From assembly GCF_964340395.1 (NCBI RefSeq), contig NC_135554.1, forward strand, positions 1,310,001 through 1,374,000: a DNA stretch of 64,000 bases, given 5' to 3'. This DNA is from Glandiceps talaboti (lineage: Eukaryota > Hemichordata > Enteropneusta > Spengelidae). This document shows positions 25,392-37,799 of the stretch, piece after piece (within the stretch, counting starts at the first letter, position 1; every line of letters begins with the position of its first letter). A program made the translations under genes and the position numbers. The notes below the pieces were generated by a model. It did not search any database. It was given only the letters and a program-made list of their open reading frames with translations, and was not told the origin of the DNA.

Positions 25392-26885
25392 CTTTTGATA
25401 CCAGAGATACCAGGCAAAATGTGTTTTTCTATCACAAATATGGCCGCCATTTTGCTATAGTAAGTCTATAGAGGTCAAAGTCATTAAATTAAGTGACATG
25501 CGTATACCCCATAGTCAAACCCAAGTCTTGATTAAAACTAGTATACATTTGCAAGCAAAAGCGTAGTTCCAGGGCACAGTAAGGTAAGAACAAGCATGAA
25601 GGCTCTGTCTGAGTTAGCATCTAAGAAAAATAAGGAAAAGTCATCGAGGACTCTGATACCTCCGTCAGAGAGATACATGCTACATGCAACACCATGTACC
25701 AACAACAAGCACATAGTAAAAGCATGATTTTGATTAGACAGTTTTGTAAAAATAAACATGTCTTCTGTCAATTTAGTTAGTTTTTGGTAGTCATGTCTTT
25801 GCTGACATGACGTACATGCCACTGTCCACATATACATGTACGTATCTCGGCCTCTCTGTAAATTGCTGTTGACATTCATTTCACTCAGAACAACACGATA
25901 AAAACATCTTGAATTGTTCACGATAGTTTAAATAATATTGATGTCGACAGACGTCATTGACAAACAAATTTGTCACTATACAAAAACTAGACTCGATTGG
26001 TATATTGCTACCACGTAGTAGTCAAGTACGCTCAATTTCGGAGCAAGTCGCTGTACCCGAAGGACCGGCCAAATCGGCCGGGAGGAGTAAGTTTACACGT
26101 GGAAGCACATGTCGTGTGATTGTATGTAGGCGAGTCTATGCCAATTGGTTTTGGTAAATACAAATGGATTTCGTAAATAGGACAAATTTAATATTGATCA
26201 TCAAAGAGCTTTAACCGTTCATCGGTTCAAGGGGTGTGGATTATTGATCATTGAACGATCTTGAACACAAGAAATCGCGTACTTGTACAGTGCAAGGTCA
26301 CCGGAAGTACCGTACTTTCTGTACATGTAGTTTTGACTTGCACTTGTGAATTTAGTTTGCAGTCAATTTACCTAATACTGTTAACAAGCGACCTATCGGT
26401 CAGAATAGCTCCGCTGTTTGTTTTTTTAATTTAATTTTTTATTTTGGTGACATGTAGAAGTGGTTCAGGTCTTCAGCTCTTCACTATGCAGTTTTGTTTT
26501 AGCGATGCAATAAAGTGGTTAGTGGTTTCATATGATGTCTCACTATAAAACACATTTTACACAGAAGTTGGTAATGTATTGTACTTTTATACCATAGTCA
26601 CCATTTTATAACAAAAATCTACTGTTATGAAAAATTGCACAAAATCTCAGAAAAAAATGACTGGGAAAAGCACACAAGAAAAAGAAAAAATGAGGATTTT
26701 GAGGTTGGCTATAAATAATTCCAGTGTCTTACAGCTGTAACCCTGGAAAATTTTAATGATGAATGAAATAAACTAGGGATCTAAAATAATTTTGAGGCAA
26801 TTTGAATTTCAATTTTCTAACAAATTTACAAAGTCAACAACATTCAACTTGTACTAGTTGTGGTAGATATATATAGGGAAGAAAT
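25392..26885. other. Intron between exons b and c, no supported gene
   Basis: Contains AAATATGGCCGCCATTTT (about 25437) and a less AT-rich segment (25930-26330) with CGs. Short ORFs at 25538-25921 (-) and 25957-26157 (+) have no recognisable domain. GGGAGGAGTAAGT near 26078 would pass as a plus-strand donor but no matching exon is seen. Confidence 0.4.
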
Positions 26886-27442
26886 GTATTAATCGCCATC
26901 TTAGTTTCCGTACGGCGACAATCTCAAGTACCCGGAAGAGAGTCATTCTCGATCTCAGCCATACGTTACAGTTAACACTCGTTCATGTTCGGTTACCTTT
27001 CACAAAGAAAACACAACGAAATGGTTGAAATGATCTTTTTTTTATTTCTTTTCATCACAACAACAAAATCTGCCTGATCAAAAGTGTTGTAAACTAAACC
27101 AGAAAGAATTATCGGACTGGCTAAACTTCCCGATGAACTGGAGTAAGGTCCTACTACTTCCAAGTAAGCCTCGATAGTACTATAGTATGTGAGAAAATCG
27201 TCTCAAACTAGCGATACAACTTTCAAAATATAACTTGACATGTCTTCATTTGTTAGAGTTATACAATTCAAGACGGGTTTTCACTCGAAAACAACAATTC
27301 TGTGAATAATGACACTCTGAACGCAGCGATGTTACCACTGTAACGTATGGCTGACAACGACTTGCTTCCGGGTTAGTCCCTCGTGCATCCGGGTACCTGG
27401 GATTGTCGCCGTACGGAAACTAAGAAAGATGGCGATTAATAC
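26886..27442. mobile_element. 557-bp MITE/foldback with about 100-bp inverted arms
   Basis: The arms begin GTATTAATCGCCATCTTAG and end in the mirror GGCGATTAATAC. TTTCCGTACGGCGACAATC, GTACCCGG and CAGCCATACGTTACAGT are shared in inverted orientation (left about 26886-26975, right about 27340-27442). The interior has no ORF. TTAA flanks TCGCCAT on both sides, so a TTAA target site (piggyBac/Kolobok type) is possible but unproven. Confidence 0.85.
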
Positions 27443-29445
27443 AGACTTGTGACCGGCTTCTGTCAGCAGACTCTGCCATTTTTTTTCATCATTCCATTGT
27501 ATTTAAACCTTGTACTTGACATTTCGCAATATTTATAATTCTCAACAAAATACCTCAACATGCCTCACTTCGCTCGTACTCAAAGCAGCCCCGCGCGTAG
27601 TCCTGCTTGCGCATACGGAGGAATTCGGGACTCAATTCTGACAATTGTCCCTCCCCCTCCGGTGTTAGAGTCAAGTCAGTAATACAGACTCGTGTACCCG
27701 AGGACTACCCCGCGCGGTATGATCACTGACACTGATGACATGATGAGAGAGAACCTTTTCGGATTTACATGTAAAACGGGGAAAGATACGCAAAACATAA
27801 TGCAAAGTCTGAAGCCAAATTAAAGTTGTAATTATTTTAATTATTTTTACTTGCCAAATATTTGCATTTTGGAAAGGCAAGACACGTTCATGTCGTTTAA
27901 CTTTACATGTGAACTGTCGGCCATAACTTCAACCGCATGCCTGGCATGCCCTTCCTTACGCAAGTTGTCTGAATTCTGGTTCACTGTCATTCCAAATTGC
28001 ACGACAATATAGAATTAACCACAAGTTACATGTTATCTGAAAACATCACACTTTTATAGTGGGTCTGAAGTGTGATTTTAGTGAGTACCAAGAACGTCCT
28101 GTGTTGATACTCAAGATACTTGCTGTGGAAAATCGCTCGGTCGAATGAGGTCACCTTCAGCTTCTGGTCGAATCAGGATAGAGTATGCAAATGAGGATGT
28201 TGCGGACTGGCTGATTATGTAGAAGGGTGCAGAATTGGATTTGAAGTTTACAACCCTGTTTCGAACAAACTCTTGTCATTTGGGCGCCCAATGCGTAGAA
28301 TTATGACTATAGCACATATTACATTGCTTGTTTGACGTCAATAGTGTCTTTTGAAAAGTGGCAGTTTACTTAAAGTCTCGTCGGCTGATTTCCAATATGG
28401 CGTCGGTCATTATGCTCATTAACATATTCATTTTTTTTTCAAATTACAAAAAAAAAATCATAAAAAATAAAAATGAGGATGTGCTGACTTGAAATTAACA
28501 AATCTGAGTAAGCTACCCCCTGCGCATCAACACGCCAGATATCAAAGCAATCTAATAAGAGGTTTTCAAGGAGTTGATGAAAATGACATTTTATGAAAAA
28601 AAATCATAAAAAATTGAAAATGGCACAGATCAACTTGGCATGAACAAATCTGAATAGCCTCCCACCAGGGAACGTGCACACCAAATATCTAAGAATTCTG
28701 ACTGTCACTTTCGGAGAAAATAATGAAAATATAAAAGTTTGACGGACACCTATGATTCACTCTACTCTCTATACCTCAATACCCACCTATACCTAAAGCT
28801 ACGCTTTCAGCTTTCGCTGACAGCGGAGCTAAAAACTGAGTAATGTGTCCCACATGATGATATATTTTGCTGTCCGTTAAAAACAATTTTCGCGTTTTCA
28901 AATTTCTGTTACGATCAAAGCAACAAAAATATGAATCATTGAAATTTGAATGCGTAAACACGTAACCTTTGGACTCAGCATTTAAACATGACCCCTCAAC
29001 TCCACAACTTTTAGTACAGTACCACCTCCAACACGATATTGTCAGCTATCAATTTTTTAGCCTACGCAAATAGCAACGGAGGTAGGGGTACCACACGGCT
29101 CACGTTTGCCACAATGCATGCTGGGAAACCCGGAAGAAAACTGCGTAGGGACCCCCTATAGAGTTGTAAACCGGAAGTGGATAGAAAGTAAGAAACATTG
29201 GTAAACCAATAGTTCCAGGTCTCCCTTACAGGGCGCCCTGGAACTAATTATCACTTGAAACGACTGATTCAAAAAACTATGAAGCTAACCCAAATTTGAC
29301 ATTGAAGAATTTCAAGGTTAAAGGTCAATGTCATAAAAGAAAGCTCATATTTGATCATATGGGTGTATGCATTTGATTGGAGCCAAAATGTATCACACCT
29401 TCAAAGTTATGATGCATGTTGTGAAATTTAAAAACAAATATGGCC
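27443..29445. other. Mixed interspersed repeats, relatively CG-rich, no gene supported
   Basis: Holds CCCCGCGCGG near 27705 and two related modules of about 120 bp (28440-28730: AAATCATAAAAAAT, CATCAACACGCCAGATATC/CGTGCACACCAAATATC). These run into TTTGACGGACACC and a hairpin tail (GCTTTCAGCTTTCGCTGACAGC, ending GCTAAAAA about 28835). The ORFs at 27671-27880 and 28776-28961 lie on repeat sequence. See also the motif at 29105-29127. Confidence 0.45.
29105..29127 (-). promoter_or_regulatory. ZNF143/SBS-like motif
   Basis: The minus strand reads TTTCCCAGCATGCATTGTGG, close to the ZNF143 (SBS) core TCCCAGMATGCMTYGYG known from vertebrate promoters. It is a single site inside an intron and probably in repeat-derived DNA; function is unproven. 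Confidence 0.35.
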
Positions 29446-29449
29446 TCAA

Positions 29450-32165
29450 TTCAGCTCACCTGACAGCAGTGCTGACAAGACAACAGACAACCCACCTGAC
29501 AGTAGTGCTGATGACAATATACAATCCACCTGACAGTAGTGCTGATGACAACAGACAACCCACCTGACAGTAGTGCTGATGACAACATACAATCCACCTG
29601 ACAGCAGTGCTGACAAGACAACAGACAACCCACCTGACAGTAGTGCTGATGACAATATACAATCCACCTGACAGTAGTGCTGATGACAACAGACAACCCA
29701 CCTGACAGTAGTGCTGATGACAACATACAATCCACCTGACAGCAGTGCTGACAAGACAACAGACAACCCACCTGACAGTAGTGCTGATGACAATATACAA
29801 TCCACCTGACAGTAGTGCTGATGACAACAGACAACCCACCTGACAGTAGTGCTGATGACAACAGACAACCCACCTGACAACAATGCTGACAAGGCAACCC
29901 ACCTGACAGTAGTGCTGATGACAATGGACAACCCACCTGACAGTAGTGCTGATGACAATGGACAACCCACCTGACAGTAGTGCTGATGACAATGGACAAC
30001 CCACCTGACAGTAGTACTGATGACAACAGACAACCCACCTGACAGTAGTGCTGATGACAACAGACAACCCACCTGACAGTAGTGCTGATGACAACAGACA
30101 ACCCACCTGACAGCAATGCTGACAAGGCAACCCACCTGACAGTAGTGCTGATGACAATGGACAACCCACCGGACAGTAGTGCTGATGACAACAGACAACC
30201 CACCTGACAGCAATGCTGACAAGGCAACCCACCGGACAGTAGTGCTGATGACAATGGACAACCCACCGGACAGTAGTGCTGATGACAACAGACAACCCAC
30301 CTGACAGCAATGCTGACAAGGCAACCCACCTGACAGTAGTGCTGATGACAACAGACAACCCACCTGACAGCAGTGCTGATGGCAACAGACAACACACCTG
30401 ACAGTAGTGCTGATGACAACAGACAACCCACCTGACAGTAGTACTGATGACAACAGAAAACCCACCTGACAGTAGTGCTGATGACAACAGACAACCCACC
30501 GGACAGTAGTGCTGATGACAACAGACAACCCACCTGACAGTAGTGCTGATGACAACATACAATCCACCTGACAGTAGTACTGATGACAACAGACAATCCA
30601 CCTGACAGTAGTGCTGATGACAACAGACAAACCTCCTTACAGCAGTGCTGATGACAACAGACAAACCTCCTTACAGCAGTGATGAAAACAACAGACAAAC
30701 CTCCTTACAGCAGTGATGAAGACAACAGACAACCCACCAGACAGTAGTGCTGATGACAACATACAATCCACCTGACAGTAGTACTGATGACAACAGACAA
30801 ACCTCCTTACAGCAGTGCTGATGACAACAGACAAACCTCCTTACAGCAGTGATGAAGACAACAGACAACCCACCAGACAGTAGTGCTGATGACAACAGAC
30901 AACCCACCAGACAGCAATGCTGACAAGGCAACCCACCTGACAGTAGTGCTGATGACAACAGACAACCCACCTGACAGTAGTGCTGATGACAACAGACAAT
31001 CCACCTGACAGTAGTGCTGATGACAACAGGCAACCATCTGACAGTAGTGCTGATGACAACAGACAACCCACCTGACAGTAGTGCTGATGGCAACAGACAA
31101 CCCACCTGACAGTAGTGCTGATGACAACAGGCAACCCACCTGACAGTAGTGCTGATGACAACAGACAACGCACCTGACAGTAGTACTGATGACAACAGGC
31201 AACCCACCTGACAGTAGTACTGATGACAACAGGCAACCCACCTGACAGTAGTGCTGATGACAACAGACAAACCTCCTTACAGCAGTGCTGGTGACAAGAC
31301 AACCCACCTGACAGTAGTACTGATGACAACAGACAACCCACCTGACAGCAGTGCTGATGACAAAAGACAACCCACCTGATAGTAGTACTGATGACAACAG
31401 ACAACCCTCCTTACAGCAGTGCTGATTACAACAGACAACCCTCCTTACAGCAGTGCTGATGACAACAGACAACCCTCCTGACAGTAGTGCTGATGACAAC
31501 AGACAACCCTCCTGACAGTAGTGCTGATGACAACAGACAACCCACCTGACAGCAGTGCTGATGACAAAAGACAACCCACCTGATAGTAGTACTGATGACA
31601 ACAGACAACCCTCCTTACAGCAGTGCTGATTACAACAGACAACCCTCCTTACAGCAGTGCTGATTACAACAGACAACCCTCCTGACAGTAGTGCTGATGA
31701 CAACAGACAAACCACCTGACAGCAGTGCTGATGACAACAGACAACCCACCTGACAGTAGTGCTGATGACAACAGACAACCCACCTGACAGTAGTGCTGAT
31801 GACAACATACAATCCACCTGACAGCAGTGCTGATGACAACAGAAAACCCACCTGACAGCAGTGCTGATGACAACAGACAACCCACCTGACAGTAGTACTG
31901 ATGACAACAGACAACCCTCCTTACAGCAGTGCTGATGACAACAGACAACCCACCTGACAGTAGTGCTGATGACAACAGACAAACCACCTGACAGTAGTGC
32001 TGATGACAACAGACAACCCAACTGACAGCAATGCTGACAAGACAACCCACCTGACAGCAGTGCTGATGACAACAGACAAACCACCTGACAGTAGTGCTGA
32101 TGACAACAGACAATCCACCTGACAGTAGTGCTGATGACAATGGACAACCCACCTGACAGCAGTAA
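29450..32165. repeat. 34-bp minisatellite, about 2.7 kb (about 80 units)
   Basis: The unit is CCCACCTGACAGTAGTGCTG plus ATGACAACAGACAA. Variants include CCTCCTTACAGCAG and shorter forms GCAATGCTGACAAGGCAA. A compound period of about 120 bp (AATATACAATCC ... CAACATACAATCC ... GCTGACAAGACAACAG) recurs three times near the start, and a 170-bp class block repeats near 31380-31680. All three minus frames stay open for up to about 450 codons because the minus strand of the unit lacks stops. The array ends 86 bp from the exon b donor. Confidence 0.96.
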
Positions 32166-32250
32166 TGAAAATTGGAATATGTGAGTACTTACAATTATAA
32201 AGATCAGTGTGTAAGTTAAAATGGTAGGTAGATATATGGGAAATACTTAC

Positions 32251-32418
32251 TGATGTGAAGGTACTGCAAACACTTTTGGAGCAGAATAAACTGATATAGA
32301 TTGTTGAACAGTCAATTCATCCTCAAAAGTGACTTCTTGTTGTGTTGGTGTTGGTGGAGTGAAAGATTCAGGATTATCAACGTACTGACTGGCTTCCTCA
32401 CCTGGTATGTAGGTAATA
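32251..32418 (-). CDS. PATJ/MPDZ: MPDZ/PATJ-like scaffold, exon b (inter-PDZ linker)
   Basis: 168-bp exon encoding the linker after the first PDZ. It starts ITYIPGEEASQ, which completes the sequence GTDIR-ITYIP as in MPDZ/PATJ, and continues with an acidic, Pro/Thr/Gln-rich stretch (PESFTPPTPTQQEVTFEDEL) ending in VPSHQ. The acceptor is TTTGTGTTACAG and the donor is GTAAGT. The exon enters with one base and leaves with two, which fits exons a and c. No domain is visible; low-complexity linkers between PDZ domains are usual in this family. The intron to exon a is about 25.0 kb. A 34-bp tandem array ends 86 bp downstream of the donor. Confidence 0.88.
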
Positions 32419-32870
32419 CTGTAACACAAAAATATACACATTTCAAGGTGATTCAAAATGCCCGATATACCACACCCTTGAAAACTGTTCTTTATACATC
32501 TCATAACCAGTACATGCAAAGCTGACTATTCAAAATTGCATTATAAGTGAGAAAAAAGAGAGTTCAAATTGGCAATCAATGGCAACCAAAGCAGCTATGA
32601 ATTTGCAACTGTTACACCCCGGTACTGCCTAATGTTCTTGGGGATTATGACGTCATAGAGGGTACCATTTCATGCCAGTTAGTATATGTATAGTATGCAA
32701 TAGCAGACAGTTGTAATTCTGACTTTGATATTCATCAGAATTTATCTGAGAGTGATGAATCTTCTTTCAATCATGATTTTACCATGTTCAATACATTGAT
32801 TTGCTCTTTATGTAGGTGTCACGTCCTTCAATATTAGCAACAATAGTGACCAGATTTATACTGAATGCCT
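32419..32870. other. Start of the long intron between exons a and b, no gene seen
   Basis: No domain-bearing ORF. GGGGATTATGACGTCATAGAGGG near 32640 contains one palindromic TGACGTCA site. Related sequence (GCGTTTCATGGCAGTTAATATAG, GAGAGTGATGAATCTTCTTTC) recurs at 56775-56885, so this is an interspersed repeat. Confidence 0.5.
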
Positions 32871-33159
32871 TCCATAAGAGAATCACTAATTATGCAAATT
32901 ACTCATTCAAGGAAAAAGTTGTATCAACAAAGTACATAGGACAGGTGCGTATTATTATGGTTGATATATGTACCTTGCTTGAATTTTTAAGATACTGCCT
33001 AGTTACCTAAAATTGTTAATTATGCAAATTTGTCATTTAAACTGTAAGCTATGTCAACAAATTTTATAGGACGTACACACTTTGTTATGGTTAATATTAT
33101 GTACGAAATGATATTGAAATTCAAGTATGCATTCTTAAGATACATCTTAAATACTAAAA
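32871..33159. repeat. Interspersed repeat with about 130-bp modules carrying TTATGCAAAT (left part)
   Basis: Modules with TAATTATGCAAATT, GTATCAACAAA, TAGGAC and TGGTTGATAT repeat twice here. The same module resumes at 36766-37060, showing that a family A copy was inserted between. Confidence 0.75.
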
Positions 33160-36100
33160 ATACCGCCAATGGCATTGTAGCACAACTGTACAGTTTTTAA
33201 AAATGTTTATCCATATGCTAGTCCATGCTAACAATAGGTGTTCATTTGCTGAATCCAGCTGCCTATCCAGCCATGTTGCCATGTTTGCGATATACGCGAT
33301 CATTTGGCTGTTGCTATGGGCGTGGTCATGTTGCTAGATATAGTTGCATACATTTTTGAATGTTTTTGTTCACCTGTGTATGAATTCCTGGTATTATCTT
33401 TGCAATATACATGATCATTTTGCTGTTGCTATGGGCGTGGTCTTGTTGTTAGGCAAATTTACATACATTTTTTTGATTATTTATTCAATTGTCTATTAAT
33501 CCCCGTTATCTTCGCAATATATGTGATCATTTGGCTGTTGCTATGGGCGTGGTCTTGTTGCTAAGCACATTTGCATTCATTTTTTGAATGTTTATTCATT
33601 TGTCTTCCAATTCCTGTTTGTTATCTTTGCGATATACATGATTATTTGGTTGTTGCTATGGGCGTGGTCATGTTGCTAGGCAAATTTTCAAACATTATTT
33701 GAATGTTTATTCAATTGTCTATTTATCCCTGTTGTTATCTTCGCAAGATATGTGATTGTTTGGCTGTTGCTATGGGCATGGTCTTGTTGCTAGGCACATT
33801 TGCATACATTTTTTGAATGTTTATACAATTGTCTATTAATCTCTGTTATCTTTGTGAAATACACCACCAGGGGTGAACAAATCATTTTGTGAACTGGTGG
33901 TCCCCGGACCAGTGCCTTAAAAAATCCAGTGGTCCTGCTGAAAGAATTAGTGGTCCGTGGTCCTTGGTCCCGCTAACGTGAAACATTAAATCTTGCCTAT
34001 GAATCTATATATTTAGACGTACACCACTTATAGTTGAACAATACCCAATTTATAATGATAAATATAAAGTTGACATGCTTGGTTTCAGTCAATTGACAAT
34101 TCTATTATATTTGTAACGGTTATTTTTGACGCATCGACGAAACGAAAAATACTGAACGGCGACTTCACTTGGATTTCACGAAGGATTAGAAATTTGACAG
34201 AAATATGCGACAAGAACATTGAAATTTTGTCAAACTTGTCTGGAAAACCCAGATATTGCAAGCAAATCATCACAATTGTACAAAGAAACTAACCCCTTCA
34301 AAGTTGATCCTATAAAATCTCACGAAAAAAAAACTACGAACACATACATTGCCTGACTAGGAGTCCTTGTGTCCATGGTGTGACTGTGTCAAGATAAAAT
34401 CAAATTTACCAGTTGTCGAGGCTTTGGAAAAAGACCTAGGAACACAGCGATTGCCTGACTAGAGGGAGTCCGTGTGACGGTGTGGAGATAAAATCAAATT
34501 CGCCAGTTATCGAGGCTTTGGCAAATATCATATCACAGTGCTAAAATAGATACTTCGTTGACTATCTGTAAGTGTAACCCTAGAATCATTTGGTGTCATG
34601 CTGGTCAGTTGTTTTCCATAGCTCAAAAGATTGACCATTGTCCGTGTTGTCCATTTAAAACTTTACAGCCCTTCGCGTTTCAGATGGGTCTAAATTATTT
34701 ACGAGATGGATAGCCACACATTACACAGCAAATCTATTTGGGAAATGGTCGTTTATTTGAGAGGTACTATACGTAGTGTGGACACTGACGTCCTATGTTT
34801 ACAGATAGTAACAGATAAGATATCGTGGGAAATGCCTTGGCGCATACCATTTCTGTCTAGGGTTGGTCTTAGCACATTATTTTTACTTAGACCTAAATTA
34901 CATGCAAGGAGAAAATGAAACAGGTGGTGTATATTTTTGATCGTGTAATGTTTTATCTATTACAAAGTAAACGATAATAAGCAGCATAAATGCTCAGATT
35001 TGGAGTGCATTTGTGTTATGTGTCTAACAAGCAACCCACACACCCGAAATGGAGTGAGCAACATGTGTGCACACATCTGAGCTCTGCATCTGAGGTTCGA
35101 GACCAGCATATTGCAGAAAGCAATGCAGGAGGACTGGTATGGTATCGTCAACCCTTGTAAGTCATTGGAAAAACCAAGATGACAGTCAGTGATTGCTATC
35201 ATGGAAGTAACTGAGGTTGGCAAAAATGATGAAACCTTTGTTATTCACTTGCCCAGTGGACAAACTTGGTAACTTTTGTCCCGGACTTTTGTGGGATAAC
35301 ATGAAGTTAATTGTGCGTCATTTGGATGACTTCATTTCATAAAAGGGGTTCTACTACAAATCATTTGAAGCTCCTTTATGAATAAAAACAATAATACAGT
35401 CAATGCTGACAGAATGATATCAAATAAAATGTTTCGTTTGATACATTTGAATTATTATACAATGAAATTATTACTCTTGTCTTCCTAATCTCGTGTCCCT
35501 AAACCGGTATGTCCCTACTAGTAATGATATGAGCCACATGTGCGTTGAGTGTTATCTCCTGTCTATCATTTCACATTGTTGTTGATTCAGTGAAATAAAC
35601 TACGATGTACGGCCGCTACTATGACGTATTGACGCACCCACCAGTCATTCAACTGTCAAAGTTCACGCCCCCTCTCTATAGCATATTGCTGGTTTGAAGT
35701 CGGAAGTCACCTGATAATACTTCATGACCCATCGAAAGGTCATGCAAGGCTTGTAGTTTTGGCTCCATCGTGATCGTATTTCTTGTTTGTTCACATTCAG
35801 TTGTTGCTGTTCCTACTTTTTAGCATGATTATTTACAGTTTAAGGTACTGGTCCGACGGACCAGACAAGGTCAAATTTGTGTGGTCCGCCCAAAAAAATC
35901 ACTGGTCCCGGACCTCGGACCAGTGGATTTGTTCACCCCTGACCACCATTTGGCTGTTACTATGGGCGTGGGCATGGTTGCTAGGGATATTTGCATACAT
36001 CTTTTAAATGTTTACTCACTTGCCTACCAGAAGATGTTGTTATTTAAATATACTGCCATTTGGTTGTTACTAAGGGCGTGATCATGATTGCTAGGGCCGG

Positions 36101-36620
36101 TTTTGTCAAAATATTTTGAAGAAAATCTGCAGAATAACACTTTCAAAAACATCTCACCAAGTTTCAGACTCAATGACCAAGTACTTTTTGAGATTTAAGT
36201 TTTTAAATGAACATTTTTACACCTAAATTGCATATCACTAATGGAATCATTCTATGCTTAATATATTTTCGTCCATACATTGCTAGATGCATTACCATTA
36301 AATTTCAGCCCAATCTGATCAGTAGTTTTGGAATTATAGATTTTTGACCAAAAAGACACATGTTTAGCCCTAATTTGCATATCACTGATGGGACCATCAT
36401 ATCATGAACAATTCTTAGTAAAAACACCCTGAAGAATGTCTCATCCAAATTTCAGCCCAATCTGCTCAGTAGTTTTTGACCAAAAATCACATTTTTTGAC
36501 CCAAATCACAAACTGGTGGTAAGATCATTTTGATTTGAACAATTTCCCAACTAGACACCCGAGGTAACATACCCACCAAATATCATGGCAATCGGTCCAG
36601 CAGTTTTTGACTTTAAGTTG

Positions 36621-36707
<87 letters not shown>

Positions 36708-36765
36708 TGACAGATGCTGGGCGATCCCTATAGCACTACTGAACCTTAGTTCAGTTGTGCTAAAA
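33160..36765 (+). repeat. Interspersed family A, full copy interrupted by a hAT-like element
   Basis: It starts with AATACCGCCAATGGCATTG and TAGCACAACTG. At least five internal tandem modules of about 110-125 bp follow (TTTGGCTGTTGCTATGGGCG TGGTC TTGTTGCTAGG ... GAATGTTTATTCA). Next come three TTTTGACCAAAA / TAATTTGCATATCACT modules and the TAGACACCCGAGGT and CACCAAATATCATGGCAATC blocks. A CA tract (about 36626-36704) leads to the end CAGTTGTGCTAAAAA. The 11-mer TAGCACAACTG at the left is inverted at the right. The hAT-like element splits it at 33868-35941. Confidence 0.85.
33868..35941. mobile_element. Non-autonomous hAT-like DNA transposon (2074 bp) with 5-bp target duplication
   Basis: The termini are perfect 16-bp inverted repeats, CAGGGGTGAACAAATC and GATTTGTTCACCCCTG, followed by GGTCC/GGACC-rich subterminal repeats (CACTGGTCC, GGACCAGTG). 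ACCAC is duplicated at 33863-33867 and 35942-35946. Removing the element restores AATACACCACCATTTGG, the sequence found in other family A copies, so the boundaries are firm. CAGGGGTG termini are typical of hAT elements, and hAT5 groups make 5-bp duplications (family knowledge). No transposase ORF is present. An internal direct repeat of about 115 bp (GATTGCCTGACTAG...AGGCTTTGG) lies at about 34350-34530. Confidence 0.85.
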
Positions 36766-37192
36766 ATTATTAATTATGCAAATTAGTCATTAACACTGTA
36801 AGGTACATCAACAAACTTGATAGGGTGTATGGACTTTGTTAAGATTACTATATGTACTAAATTATATTGAAATTGAAGTACGCAGTCTTAAGATGTAGCC
36901 TAATTACAGAAACTCATTAATTATGCAAATTATTAATTAACACTGTAAGGTACATCAACAAATTTTATCGGACAAATGCACTTTGTTATGTTTAATGAAT
37001 ACATTAAATTATATTGAAATTGAAGTATGCAGTCTTGAGATATTGCTTACTTAGTTGATTCCATTGATATGCAAATTTCCCTAATTAACATGAACAGATC
37101 TTGCTCAAAAACTAATCAGGTCTAGCCATTACCCCAAACACTGTGTGTACCAAATTTCAGTACAATTAATCCAGCCGTTTTTAAGAAAATGA

Positions 37193-37235
<43 letters not shown>
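36766..37235. repeat. TTATGCAAAT module repeat (right part) with (CA)n
   Basis: Two to three modules of about 130 bp (TTAATTATGCAAATT, CACTGTAAGGTACATCAACAA, CTTTGTTA, TATTGAAATTGAAGTA), then CAAATTTCAGTACAATTAATC and a CA tract (37196-37236). It continues the repeat broken at 33159. Confidence 0.75.
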
Positions 37236-37239
<4 letters not shown>

Positions 37240-37500
37240 TAATTTCGGGGTGTTTCACAGTCAATGACTTTTATTTATCTAATTTTTATAATTTTACTGA
37301 CAAGAGCACTGCAATACCATCATGGCAGCATATTTTAGTCCAATCACTTATGTCACCTTTTTAGCAGCTCATTTAACAACAAAGTAAAAATATTTCATCT
37401 CAAATAAAATATACTAGTATCTATTAGAATACCCATTGAAACTTCATGAAGGTGTATCAGGATGTATGCAGTGCCACAACATTGCATATAAATAGCAAAT
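37236..37500. other. Intron, no gene seen
   Basis: Contains an inverted copy of the CATTGACTGTG segment seen near 1055. No other structure is recognised. Confidence 0.45.
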
Positions 37501-37505
37501 ATAAA

Positions 37506-37697
<192 letters not shown>

Positions 37698-37799
37698 AAG
37701 TCATTGAGAACGACATAGTCCCCGCTATGATTGGGTTTTAAGGAACTGGCAGTTTATGTTGTCACTTTCTTGATATCACTATTCTGATCATGCAACAAG

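Noticed and set aside
25957-26157. Plus-strand ORF ending near a GTAAGT-like donor
   Set aside because: No acceptor-side or protein similarity, and it is antisense to the supported gene.
29446-32152. Minus-strand ORFs of 390-450 codons (Val-Val-Ile-Ser-Thr-Thr-Val-Arg-Trp repeats)
   Set aside because: All three frames are equally open because the 34-bp unit lacks stops; no gene evidence.
29450-32165. Hammerhead motifs in the 34-bp array (each unit has CTGATGA)
   Set aside because: No GAAA box at the right distance and no matching stems, unlike the motif at 38475.
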